Origin: Dyadobacter sp. 676 | GTDB lineage: Bacteria > Bacteroidota > Bacteroidia > Cytophagales > Spirosomataceae | NCBI RefSeq assembly: GCF_040448675.1 | Contig: NZ_CP159289.1 | Span: forward strand, 3,765,001 to 3,829,000 | DNA length: 64,000 nt | Direction: 5' to 3' | Part shown: one piece after another, positions 26,851 through 36,469 of the stretch | Position numbering within the stretch: the stretch's first letter is position 1 | Layout: each line of letters starts with the position of its first letter | The notes under the pieces: generated by a model | Database searches by the model: none | The model's input: only the letters and a program-made list of their open reading frames with translations | Told to the model about the DNA's origin: nothing | Program-made: the position numbers and the translations under genes

Positions 26851-27153
26851 ATGCGAGTAACCCCCATTGCGATTTCCCTCCTGCTACTTGCCGTTGCGCC
26901 TTACGTTGACGCCGCTCCCCGCTCCTCGGTGCATATCATTGTCAATACGGAGCAAAGCAAAGTGGCCGTACGACCGGAGGATCTTCCGGAGGCCGTCAAA
27001 AGCACATTGGCAGGATCTTACGCCGAATGGAAAGTAACCAGTGCTTACCTGGTTACCCGGGACGATAATTCACAGTATTACGAAGTCAATATCAAGCGCG
27101 CGGAAGAAACATCTACATTAAATCTGGACAAGTACGGGAAGAAAATCGATTAG
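26851..27153 (+). CDS. small secreted PepSY-like protein
   Basis: 100 residues: signal peptide (LLLLAVAPYVDA), then one small domain containing RPEDLPEAVKSTLAGSYAEW and YEVNIKRAEETSTLNLDKYGK. This is the pattern of the PepSY-like/BLIP-type periplasmic domains common in Bacteroidota (LP.AV...L...Y..W.V..A......YYEV...). Function unknown; such domains are proposed to inhibit proteases or bind partners. A terminator follows directly. Confidence 0.78.
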   Translation: MRVTPIAISLLLLAVAPYVDAAPRSSVHIIVNTEQSKVAVRPEDLPEAVKSTLAGSYAEWKVTSAYLVTRDDNSQYYEVNIKRAEETSTLNLDKYGKKID

Positions 27154-27190
27154 AAAACGGTCTCTACCAGTGTCTGGCAGACTCACACTC

Positions 27191-27217
27191 AAAAGCCGGA
27201 GACATCTCCGGCTTTTT
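27191..27217 (+). terminator. terminator after the PepSY-like gene
   Basis: Perfect 10-bp stem AAAAGCCGGA (27191-27200) with TCCGGCTTTT (27207-27216) and a T run at its end. It isolates the PepSY-like gene from the response regulator. Confidence 0.88.
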
Positions 27218-27290
27218 GGTGTTTGTTTTTTGTATTTTTACATTCAACCCACTCGTTAATTAATATTTATTTTCTGAAATAGTATCACCC

Positions 27291-28665
27291 ATGGCTCATC
27301 TGCTCCTCGTTGAAGACGATTCCACATTTTCAAAGTTGCTCACCAATTTCCTCGGCAAGCATGGTCATCAGGTAAAGGTTTGTACAAATATCAAAGAGGC
27401 ACGGGAGGCGCTCGGAAGGAATAATGCCGAAGGGCCGTTCGAAGTGCTGATGCTCGATTACCGGCTCCCCGATGGTAACTCTGTGGATTTTCTCAAAACA
27501 CTCAGAAGCGAGGGCAACCGTACGCCGGCATTCATTATGACCAGTTTCCATGATGTCAGGACGGCCGTGACAGCCATGCAGATCGGAGCTTTCGACTATA
27601 TCACAAAACCGGTAAACCCGGAGGAATTGCTTATGGTACTGAGAGAAGCGCTAAACAAGGGAGAAGTTACGAGTGTGAAAACTGCGCCGAAGGCTAAAAG
27701 TAATGCGAAGGCTGAAAAACAGACGCTCGATTACATAGAGGGTAAAAGCAAGGTGGCCAAGCAGCTGTTCGAGTACGTCCGGCTGGTAGCCCCTACAGAT
27801 ATGTCGGTGATTATCCAGGGCGAGAGCGGTACGGGCAAGGAGCACGTAGCGAAGTCGATTCACCGCCTTAGCAAGCGAGCCGACGGTCCCTTTGTCGCGA
27901 TCGACTGTGGTTCGTTATCCAAAAGACCTGGCGGCCAGCGAGTTGTTCGGGCATAAAAAAGGCGCATTTACCGGTGCGTTGCAAGATAAAATCGGCCAGT
28001 TCGAAGCGGCCGACGGTGGGACTCTCTTTCTGGACGAGATCGGGAACTTGAGCTACGATGTGCAGATCAAGTTGCTACGTGCCCTGCAGGAGCGCATTAT
28101 CGTCCCGATCGGAAGTACCCAGCAGGTGAAGGTAGACGTGCGGCTGATCGCGGCGACGAACGAAGACCTTATTTCCAGCGCCGCCGCCGGCGATTTCCGC
28201 GAGGATCTCTACCATCGTTTGAACGAGTTCAAAATCGAAGTACCCGCATTACGCAAGCGCGGAGAGGATTTGCCGTTGTTTGTCCAGCATTTTGTGGAGA
28301 AAGCCAATGAAGAACTCGACAGAAATGTGAAGGAGCTTTCGAAAGAGGTAATGGACGTTTTCCAAAAATACGACTGGCCTGGTAACCTCCGCGAGCTAAA
28401 CAATGTGATCAAACGTCTGGTCCTCCTTTCCAAAGAGGAAGTGGCGACGCTGAGCGCATTGCCGTCGGAAATGATCACGGCCATGGAAGACCAGCAGAAA
28501 CCCGCGCCCGGCTCCGATTTGAAGGCATTGCAGGAAACGCACGAAAAAGAGATGATCGAAAAAGTGTTGCAGGAAGTGCGCTACAATAAAAGCAAGGCAG
28601 CGAAGTTGCTGAATATCGACCGCAAGACTTTATACTACAAAATCGAAAAATATCATATCGAGTAG
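27291..28665 (+). pseudogene. NtrC-type sigma-54-dependent response regulator, frameshifted
   Basis: Two overlapping frames (27291-27956 and 27892-28665) make one 457-residue regulator if one A of AAAA at 27921-27924 is removed, restoring [16 protein letters not shown]. Domains: receiver 1-120 (phospho-Asp in VLMLDYRLPDG, Lys in YITKPV), AAA+ about 150-375 with Walker A GESGTGKE, sigma-54 contact loop GAFTGA and Walker [11 protein letters not shown], and a Fis-type C-terminal helix-turn-helix (NKSKAAKLLNIDRKTLYYKI). It should activate sigma-54 promoters on phosphorylation. The facing histidine kinase, overlapping by 13 bases, is the probable partner. Sequencing error or true lesion cannot be told apart here. 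Confidence 0.88.
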
Positions 28666-31200
28666 GAGAGCGCTTTTTCCTCCACTTGCTCAATCATGGA
28701 CGCAGCGTCGTTTACGACCTGCGTCATTTCTTTTTCCGAGACTTCCGATGGGTTTTCGCGCAGCATTATTTCCAGGCTCCTGAACCTGCCCGACAAATCC
28801 CGTGCGCCGATCTGGCCCGTCCGTCCGGCCATGCGGTGCATGAGCTCCTGTACATGCTCGGGTTCATTGGCGGCGATATGCTGCCGAAGCGATTCGATAT
28901 CGGTGCGGGAATCTTTGACAAATTGGTCGAGTATTTCACGCAACAGGCCCTCGTCGCCGAATGTCATTTCGCTCAGCATCGAAAAATCGAAATCCAGATT
29001 GTTCCCCGGCCTGTCCGCATTACTTTCAGCGGACTGAACCGGTAATCCGGGTACCGACGACGATTCGAGAAGTTCCAGCAGATCCTTGGAATGGAAAGGC
29101 TTCATTAAATAGCCGTCGAAGCCCATTCCAAGCAGTTTTTTGCGTTCTTCCGGTAAAGCCTGGGCGGTGAGTACGAAAAATTTCACGTCGGCCGGAGCGG
29201 ATTTCCGAAGCCGTTTCACGAGCTCGGCCCCGTTCATGCCCGACATACGCATGTCCGTGAGAAGAAATTTCACCTGATTGTCCCACGGCCGGTTGAGGAC
29301 CTCTTCGGCCGATGAGAATGCAGTATGTGGTATGTCGTTCATTTCAAGGACGGAAGAGCACCACTTCAGAATGAAGGCATCGTCGTCTACCAGCCAGACC
29401 TTGCCGTTGATCCGATAGCTTCTTTCCGGTGCTTCCTCAGCCAGTTCCAGTGTTTCTGCCTTTTTCATGCTGGTGGTTACAAAAAAAGTCGTGCCCTCGC
29501 CGGGTTTGCTGGTGAGATGGATATTGCCGGACATACCCTCCACCAATGCCTTCACAATGCTGAGACCGAGCCCCGTACCGCCATATCTGCGCTGGATGGA
29601 CGGGTCGGCCTGTTCGAACTGGTTAAAAATGCGCTCAACCTGTTCTTGCGAGAGCCCGATGCCAGTGTCGGAAATCTGGTATTCGATCTTGACCTGGTTG
29701 CCGTTTTCGTGCCCCGTAACCCGCAGCACTACCTCACCGTTCTCGGTGAATTTTATCGCATTTGTCAGCAAATTGTACAGAACCTGCCGCAACCGGAACG
29801 GGTCGCCGTGCAGGTACAGGTTGGATGGTAACTTGTTTTCAAGCCTTAATATGAGCCCTTTCGACAATGCATTTGGCCTTAGTACCTGCACCACTTCATT
29901 GAGAAGCTGGTTGATGGAAAACACCCTGTCCTCGAATGTGAAACGATCGGAAATGATGCGGCTGTAATCGAGTACCTCATTCACGAGGTACAGTAGATGT
30001 TCGGAAGCCGAATGCAACGTTTCGAGGTCCTGTTTCCGGGGTTTTTCTTCGTTTTTCAATGCCTCCGCGTATCCGATGATGGATTGCAGCGGCGTTCGGA
30101 TTTCATGGCTCATATTGGCCAGGAAGCGCTGCTTGGCCATGCTGTGGTATTCGGCTTCCTCTTTGGCCTCTTCGAGCTGCCGGCGGTATTCGTTGCTTTT
30201 GGAAATATCCGCGAAAATTAGGTAGGCCATCACGGCGGTTAGGAAAAAGAAGCCCAGCATGATCCATTCGAGATAGTTGATACTGCCTTCCACGATCTGC
30301 CTTGCCTGGGCGCTGCTTTTGTCGGATTCCTTGATGACCTCCCTTTCAACCTGGTGCATCATGTCGAGCAGCTGTTTTACCAGTGAATTACCGGCTGTGG
30401 CAAGCTCCTGCTCCCTGTCTACGAAGCTGACTGTCCGCTTCTTTTGCGACTTTTCTATGGCGTGAACCGCTTCGCCGACCTTCTCGATGGTGCTATCCTG
30501 CTTGGCAATGCGGATTGTATCCACCTGAACGTTGACTTCCTGCTTCTGCACCATTTTAGTCGGTTCGGGGGCAGGCTTTTTACTTTTCTTGTTCCCCCCC
30601 GAAAACGCGGCCAAAAAAGCCTTTCTTCTCGCTGGCTTTCTGGGTGGTGTCGGGGACCTCGGTGTAGACGGTGGTTGTAGTGGTGCGTTTTTCCGTTTTC
30701 ACAACCGTGCTATCCGGCCTTGTTTTGGTTGTAATCAATCCGGAGATGGATTTGACTTCATCTTCCAGGTCCTTGTTAGTCACGAGTTGCGAGCGGACTT
30801 TTACATAATCTCCGTATATTTTTTCCCGTTCCTTCAGGATTTTCTTCATGGAATCGATCCGGATCATCTGCATTTCGTCGCCAAGGCTCCGGTCGTTCAA
30901 AGTATCGAGCGTGGCGATCAGTTCGACAGATTGGGCAAGAACCTCGTCGTCCAGTTCTTCGCCTTTCAGTTTACGCTCGTTCTGAAGGTGGTCGAGGGTG
31001 AGGATATCGCGGAAGATTTTGTTCACCAGGCGCATTTTATCGTCCGGTGTCGATAGTGTTTCCAGCGTCGTCAGCATATTGTCGAACGCCAGCTTGCTGG
31101 TAATCCAGGACGCTGCCAATGCCAGTGAAGCTATGAAAAAGCCGAGGAAGATCTTTCCTTTCACCGATTTCAAAAAAGACGGGCCACGCAGAGTAGACAT
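28653..31200 (-). pseudogene. hybrid sensor histidine kinase with receiver and HPt domains, frameshifted
   Basis: The frames 31200-30580 and 30614-28653 join into 848 residues if one base of the C7 run at 30594-30600 is removed, giving GRVFGGNKKSKKPAPEP. Order: TM helix near 14-35, a long charged sensory region (about 40-350), second TM (YLEWIMLGFFFLTAVMAYLIF), HisKA (ANMSHEIRTPLQSIIG, phospho-His), HATPase (LLTNAIKFTENG; DTGIGLS; GGTGLGLSIVKALV), receiver (LLTDMRMSGMNG) and HPt (MHRMAGRTGQIGA, second His). It is therefore a His-Asp-His relay kinase whose HPt probably passes phosphate to the adjacent NtrC-type regulator. As sequenced, only the part from 30614 down is translatable as kinase. 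Confidence 0.87.
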
Positions 31201-31331
31201 AGTTTTGGTCGCATTCAATACCAACTAACGCATTTTCAGAGGTAAAACGTGCCGCAGCTCATGCATTAGTCTGATTTCAATGTGAATATAATGTAATAAA
31301 TTTTAATGTAAACAAGCTGACATTCAATAGG

Positions 31332-31362
31332 AAAGGCTGCCTCCATTACGGAAGCAGCCTTT
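31332..31362 (-). terminator. terminator after the beta-propeller/cytochrome gene
   Basis: AAAGGCTGC (31332-31340) pairs with GCAGCCTTT (31354-31362). TTTCCTATT follows on the minus strand, about 35 bases past the 31396 stop. Confidence 0.75.
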
Positions 31363-31395
31363 TATAGTCTGTTCGGACGAGGCCCGGCTATGCAA

Positions 31396-33342
31396 TTATT
31401 TCGCAAGCGAGTTGATCCACGCCGCGATTTTAGCAGCTTCCGCCTTGGGGACCTGAGGCATAGGCGCCATAGGAGTGGCGTAGTCAGGCCAGTTTTCGGG
31501 CTTCGGCGCGTAAATCAGTTCTACGATCTTCTCGTTGCTGTATTTACGTTTCGCGACATCGGCATAGGATGGACCCACTACTTTCTTGTCGGGTGCGTGG
31601 CAGGCAAGGCAAGTATTTTTGGCCAGCAATGGCTTTACTTCTTCCCAGGTTGGCGCTTTGGCCGTTGCACCGGCTTTCGCGGGAGTTGCTTTGCCTTTAC
31701 CATCCGGAGAAACATGCTCTTTCGCAGGTTCCGTGGAAACCGAGGCCTGGGCTTTGCCCGAACGCGTTGTTTTCAGTTCGGAAACTTTCAGCTTTTCTCC
31801 ATCGGGAATGTTATTCAGCGTGTAATATGCGTCGGGGTGCACCAGCGACCAGCTGTTGGTAGCCGAGCGAATGCCTTCCAGCGAGATTTTGTGTACATAA
31901 TACTGACGCATTCCTTCGAGTACGATACGCACTTTCTTATTATCGTCGGACACTTTCACGCCGGTAATCTTCACGTCTTCCAGGTTGATCTGCGGGCTGC
32001 CGTAAACGGGGTAATGCTTGTAGAGGTAGCTACTCACTTTGTAAGAATCCAGGTCCTCGGCCGATTTGCGGTCAACCGGCATCGTAAATTCGATTTCGAA
32101 GCCGTCAGGCTGTGCTTTCACAGTGTACATTTCGAATGGCATTTTACCGTTCCATACCAGGCGCTGCAAGCCCTGGTTGGCGTCGCCGGCCGATCCCCAG
32201 CCACGGTTGGTTTCACCTACGAACATCGATCCGTCCTTATCGAACGCCATACGAAGTACCCCGGACTGGAATCCGCTGCGGAAGCCAATGCTGGCTCCCT
32301 GGTATTCGCCCTTCACTTTTTCCAAAACAACACGCATAATGTTGCTTTGTCCCTGATCGCCCACGAAAACCTGGCCTGTGAACGGACCAAAGTTCCCTTT
32401 TGTATCGTCCAGAATGAGTTCCGACGTCGAAACGCCGTGTACGCCGTAAGGCAACCATACGGCCGGAAGTTGTACCATGTCGTATTTCTGTTTCAGCTGG
32501 TACAGGAACTGTGGTTCTTCTCCCAATGTGTTCTCAGGCTTGATAGCGCGTCCGTTCGCGTCTTTGTGCTGACGGTTATCACGCTCTGCGAAGAACTGTT
32601 TTTCAGTCAGTTTAACAGGTGAGTTCGGAAGGCCCGCCCATTTCAAACCTGCCGGGTGGCCCATAAAACTACCTTTTTTAACCTGGAAAATACCGCCCGT
32701 ACCCATCCAGTCGCCCTGGTTGTCGGTATAGAACAGCTCGCCGTTCAGCATGCTGATACCCGCTGGGGAGCGTACACCCGTTGCCCATGGTTCATATTTT
32801 CCGTCGTTGGTAATGTGGAATATCCAGCCACGGCCAGGTACACGGCTTTCGCCTCTCCACCATTCTTCGTCACCGAACGCCACGTTGCCACTCACGAAAA
32901 AGCTGCCATCCGGAGCCAGTTTAGGACCGAACGAATATTCGTGATAGTGACCCGACAGTGGCCATGCGTAAACCGTTTCGTAAACGTCCGCCTTGCCGTC
33001 GCCGTTTTTGTCAACGAGCTTGGTCAGTTCGCCGCGCTGTGCACAATACAATGCACCCTCTTTATAAGCCAAACCCAGGATTTCATGCAAACCGGTCGCG
33101 AATTTGCGGAAATACGGCGTGCGGCTGGTTGGGTTGTCCACGATCCAAACTTCACCACGACGGGTTGAAATCGCCAGGGAACCATTTGGCAGGGTTGTCA
33201 GACCGCCAACTTCAAGGATAATACCCTCCGGAATCGGCGGGGTGATAATCTTGTAAAAATCTTCTTCTTTCGGGGACTCCTGCGCTTTCAGCGTACACAG
33301 TGAGGCCAAAAGAGCAAATGCTATATGAGCAAGTTTTTTCAT
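31396..33342 (-). CDS. secreted beta-propeller (sorbosone dehydrogenase-like) protein with C-terminal cytochrome c domain
   Basis: 648 residues with signal peptide MKKLAHIAFALLASLCTLKA. Residues ~25-430 look like a PQQ/sorbosone-dehydrogenase-type beta-propeller (GGLTTLPNGSLAISTRRGEVW, HEYSFGPKLAPDGSFF, GQVFVGDQGQSNIMRVV). A linker domain (440-530) and an Ala/Lys/Pro-rich hinge lead to a cytochrome c domain (about 555-648) with CLACH and a Met-rich axial-ligand region (ATPMAPMPQV). It could oxidise a sugar or sugar aldehyde and pass electrons through its own heme. It is 28 bases downstream of a DUF1080 gene, so it is probably in a sugar-oxidation operon. Confidence 0.82.
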   Translation of the reverse strand: MKKLAHIAFALLASLCTLKAQESPKEEDFYKIITPPIPEGIILEVGGLTTLPNGSLAISTRRGEVWIVDNPTSRTPYFRKFATGLHEILGLAYKEGALYCAQRGELTKLVDKNGDGKADVYETVYAWPLSGHYHEYSFGPKLAPDGSFFVSGNVAFGDEEWWRGESRVPGRGWIFHITNDGKYEPWATGVRSPAGISMLNGELFYTDNQGDWMGTGGIFQVKKGSFMGHPAGLKWAGLPNSPVKLTEKQFFAERDNRQHKDANGRAIKPENTLGEEPQFLYQLKQKYDMVQLPAVWLPYGVHGVSTSELILDDTKGNFGPFTGQVFVGDQGQSNIMRVVLEKVKGEYQGASIGFRSGFQSGVLRMAFDKDGSMFVGETNRGWGSAGDANQGLQRLVWNGKMPFEMYTVKAQPDGFEIEFTMPVDRKSAEDLDSYKVSSYLYKHYPVYGSPQINLEDVKITGVKVSDDNKKVRIVLEGMRQYYVHKISLEGIRSATNSWSLVHPDAYYTLNNIPDGEKLKVSELKTTRSGKAQASVSTEPAKEHVSPDGKGKATPAKAGATAKAPTWEEVKPLLAKNTCLACHAPDKKVVGPSYADVAKRKYSNEKIVELIYAPKPENWPDYATPMAPMPQVPKAEAAKIAAWINSLAK

Positions 33343-33370
33343 TGTTCAATCAGGAATAATAAGGTTAAAA

Positions 33371-35218
33371 TCAGAACAGGATAGAGTACTTCACTTCGCC
33401 ATTGGACACAGGCACGATGAGTTCCTGCTCGCCTTTGGCGCCTCTGATTTCCGGTTTAAGTTTTTTGTCGGCCAGCTGGATGTAGTACGATTTGTCATCC
33501 ACCGCATAAAGTCCTTCCGAGATTTTTTCAATGGAAGAGCCGTCTGCCAGGCGTGCCACGAGGTCTTTTGCGGGGTTGTTCACCTTCACAATGCGCTCGA
33601 AATACTGGTTATTTACGACCGAAATATAGTCGGTAATCGCCGAGCCGAATGCCTGGTACTGGAAGGTAGGCACATCCGCGTCATCCAATACATAACCTTT
33701 CGGGCGGTAACCGCTGCCGGTCGTATCCGCTTCCCATTTTGATTTACCTGATTTACCCAAAAACATGTCGTCGCCAAGCAAAGTCACGCTACCGCGCGGG
33801 CGGGAAGAACCGTCGCCTCGGTCGTGCCACATCGGGGTTGCATCGAGGAACTCGCCGCGCCAAACTTGCAGGATCGCGCCTTTGTCGAGGTCATACGTAT
33901 AATGCAGGCTCGCAGGGCTTCCCACAGATACGGCATGCACTACGCGTGTTCTTTTGGCTTTTTCGTCCTTCCTGAAATCCATGAAGGAGCGGGTAATGGT
34001 GTTGGTAGGCGCCTGGATCAGGATCGGGTCGGCAGAGCCGCCGCCCATCGCAGAGCTCTTGGCGTGGTAAGCTACCTCGCGGAAGCCCGGTCCGCTGGCC
34101 CAAAGGCCCAATACCGGACGCATCCAGCCGTCTCTTTTGTTATTGAAAACTTCAAGCATATGGTCGCCGGCTTTCAGGTTTACTTTGCCGATACGGAACT
34201 CGTTGTTCGATTTCCACTCGGGCTTGATCACATTCTGGCCGTCGATTTTCAGGTAGGAGTTACCCGAAGCCTGCAAGCGGAAAACATATTCGCCTTCGGT
34301 AGGGGCATTGAAACGGCCGTTGTATATGTAAGAGTAATTATTGTTTTCTTTCAGAATTTCCCAGTTCAGCGATTCCGATTTGCCGGTTTCAGCGGGGGTA
34401 AGCTTGGAGAGATCCTCCGTTTCCGACAGCGCACCGTAATAGGTTTTGTAAGTCAATTCGGAAAGGGTAGCCGGTTTCTTGTCAAAATTATTGACCACGA
34501 TGTTGCGGATTGCCAGCGAACCGTGGTCGCCTTGGATGCGGATCGGGCCCATAGGTACGTCCTCAGCCGTCAGTGAACCGCGGGTAGGGCCGCTTACTTC
34601 CACGTTTTCATGGATTGTAACGCCGTCCAGCACCACCGAAAGGAACACCGCATTCGCGATTTTCTTGCCATTGGCATCGAAACGGGGAGCCTGATAGGAG
34701 ATTTTGATATGCTGCCACAAGCCCGGCGCTTTCGCCACATTAAAGCGTGGCGCATATCCTTCGTAGCCTTTTTCACCTTCGGGTTTGGAGTCGTTCCAGC
34801 GCTCGTAAATACCACCGCAGTCGTTGTATTTAGCGCCTTTTTTACCCCAGCTATCGAAAAGCTGTACTTCGTAGTTGCCTTGCAGATAGATTCCTGAGTT
34901 GGAACCTTTGCTCATCATGAAATCCAGTTCAATGTCGAGATCGCCATGTTTGAAGTTGGAAATCAGTTCATAGTCGCTGCCGTACTTGCCTTTTTCGTGG
35001 AGGCAGGCCAGCACGCCTTTGCCCGGGCTGGTTACCAGCGCATTTTCTTTGGAGAGATCCGCCGATGCGTTACCGACGATTTTCCAGTCACTGGATTTGG
35101 TCGTAAAAGCACTGAGGTCGTTGAGGGGAATGGGCTGCTGGGCGCAGGCGGTATGCATGGCGAAGGCCGCTACCCCAGAGGCGATTAATTGAAAAAGTGA
35201 ACGGTTGGTTTTAAACAT
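33371..35218 (-). CDS. DUF1080 (3-keto-disaccharide hydrolase family) protein with PA14-like region
   Basis: 615 residues from ATG 35218, with signal peptide MFKTNRSLFQLIASGVAAFAMHTACA. A DUF1080/PF06439 concanavalin-like domain spans about 25-240 (DLDIELDFMMSKGSNSGIYL, NYEVQLFDSWG, GPIRIQGDHGSLAIRNI). A PA14/carbohydrate-binding-like segment follows at about 255-375 (YIYNGRFNAPTEGEYVFRL), then a ~230-residue C-terminal part unknown to me. Related DUF1080 proteins act on 3-keto-glucosides. It is co-directional with the propeller/cytochrome gene and divergent from a second DUF1080 gene. ATG 35263 is rejected as lacking a signal. Confidence 0.83.
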   Translation of the reverse strand: MFKTNRSLFQLIASGVAAFAMHTACAQQPIPLNDLSAFTTKSSDWKIVGNASADLSKENALVTSPGKGVLACLHEKGKYGSDYELISNFKHGDLDIELDFMMSKGSNSGIYLQGNYEVQLFDSWGKKGAKYNDCGGIYERWNDSKPEGEKGYEGYAPRFNVAKAPGLWQHIKISYQAPRFDANGKKIANAVFLSVVLDGVTIHENVEVSGPTRGSLTAEDVPMGPIRIQGDHGSLAIRNIVVNNFDKKPATLSELTYKTYYGALSETEDLSKLTPAETGKSESLNWEILKENNNYSYIYNGRFNAPTEGEYVFRLQASGNSYLKIDGQNVIKPEWKSNNEFRIGKVNLKAGDHMLEVFNNKRDGWMRPVLGLWASGPGFREVAYHAKSSAMGGGSADPILIQAPTNTITRSFMDFRKDEKAKRTRVVHAVSVGSPASLHYTYDLDKGAILQVWRGEFLDATPMWHDRGDGSSRPRGSVTLLGDDMFLGKSGKSKWEADTTGSGYRPKGYVLDDADVPTFQYQAFGSAITDYISVVNNQYFERIVKVNNPAKDLVARLADGSSIEKISEGLYAVDDKSYYIQLADKKLKPEIRGAKGEQELIVPVSNGEVKYSILF

Positions 35219-35411
35219 ACTTGCAGTAAGCTTAGTCGGTTTTAGATTAGCAATCCAGGCCACGAATGCCTTTAGCCCTGCAAATTACGCGATAAGAATC
35301 GGGAAAATTACATTTATATAGATGAGAATCCTTTTTGTTGCTGCTTTTTACTTAATGTTGTGTTTTGATACGATATCAAAGAGTTATTAGACTAAAACTG
35401 TTACCTTTCAA

Positions 35412-36176
35412 ATGAAAAAATTGATGCTTACCGCGTTCAGCATGGCTGCTGCCTTCGCCGCACACGCGCAACTGCAACCTGCGAAGCAAACACCCGAATC
35501 CAGCGAATTGTGGAATCCGGTACCCCGTGTTGTAACCCCCGGTAAAAGTTCTTCGGCCGTTTCCGGCTTCACGGCGCCCTCCGACGCGATCATTCTGTTC
35601 GATGGTAAAAACCTCGATCAATGGGTTTCGGGCAAGGACGGCAAATCGGCAGCACCCTGGACGGTAGCCGACGGCGCTATGACCGTTGCACCCAAATCAG
35701 GCGATATTCAAACAAAGCAGACGTTCGGCGACTACCAGCTGCACATCGAATGGAGAACCCCCGCGAAAGTGGACGGAAACGGGCAAGGTCGTGGTAACAG
35801 CGGTATTTTTATGCAGGGAATCTACGAATTGCAGGTACTCGACAGCTATAATAACCCGACTTATTCCAACGGCCAGGCCGGATCGATTTACAAGCAAACC
35901 ATGCCGCTCGTGAATGCTTCCGTTGGCCCGGGCGAATGGCAGACCTACGATGTGATCTATACCCAGCCGCATTTCAATAAAGACGGTCAGATGACACATC
36001 CGCCATATATTACCGTGATCCACAACGGGGTATTGGTGCAAAACCACACGGCCATCCAGGGAACGACCCCTTATATTGGTCAGCCGACGATCGAGCCGCA
36101 TGGCAAGGGCCCGATCAAATTGCAGGACCACAACAATACTACCAGCTTCCGGAACATCTGGATCCGCGAGTTGTAA
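35412..36176 (+). CDS. DUF1080 (3-keto-disaccharide hydrolase family) protein
   Basis: 254 residues with signal peptide MKKLMLTAFSMAAAFAAHA. A single DUF1080 domain: IILFDGKNLDQWVSGKDGK, SGDIQTKQTFGDYQLHIEWR, RGNSGIFMQGIYELQVLDSYN, GPIKLQDHNNTTSFRNIWIREL. The RGNSGI(F/Y) and QDH blocks are typical. It is probably periplasmic, acting on 3-keto sugars or glycosides made by a dehydrogenase. It is divergent from the other DUF1080 gene, with a 193-base shared upstream region. Together with the propeller/cytochrome protein it suggests an oxidative glycoside route. Confidence 0.88.
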   Translation: MKKLMLTAFSMAAAFAAHAQLQPAKQTPESSELWNPVPRVVTPGKSSSAVSGFTAPSDAIILFDGKNLDQWVSGKDGKSAAPWTVADGAMTVAPKSGDIQTKQTFGDYQLHIEWRTPAKVDGNGQGRGNSGIFMQGIYELQVLDSYNNPTYSNGQAGSIYKQTMPLVNASVGPGEWQTYDVIYTQPHFNKDGQMTHPPYITVIHNGVLVQNHTAIQGTTPYIGQPTIEPHGKGPIKLQDHNNTTSFRNIWIREL

Positions 36177-36197
36177 GATTTCAGCATATAATGAGTC

Positions 36198-36229
36198 AGG
36201 CCGCTTCCATGCAGGGAGCGGCCTTTTTT
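36198..36229 (+). terminator. terminator after the single-domain DUF1080 gene
   Basis: AGGCCGCT (36198-36205) pairs with AGCGGCCT (36217-36224), followed by a T run to 36229. Confidence 0.85.
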
Positions 36230-36469
36230 ATATTCTTTAATGACAAATCCGCGGTTCAACCGGTGACAATGCTCCTTTTTGGAGGTAAGGTTATTGGGCA
36301 CAGTGGCCGCTCCCATGAGCGCTGCCCGGGCTATATTCTCAGGACCGCCTGCCGGCAACAGGTAATTCGTCCGGTATAATAATTTTAAATCCTTTAAACG
36401 ATTGGTAACACGGAGCACACCTTTTCTGTTTTCATTTGTATTCGTTTTTACCCTATCCCAACCGTCGCC

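Noticed and set aside
27921..27924. Programmed +1 ribosomal frameshift in the response regulator
   Set aside because: No slippery site plus stimulatory stem, and eight other genes have the same kind of single-base problem; sequencing error is simpler.
31390..32622. 410-codon plus-strand open frame
   Set aside because: Lies wholly antisense to the propeller/cytochrome gene, which has a signal peptide and recognised domains. The antisense translation (Phe/Arg/His-rich, no family) is typical of shadow frames in GC-balanced codons.
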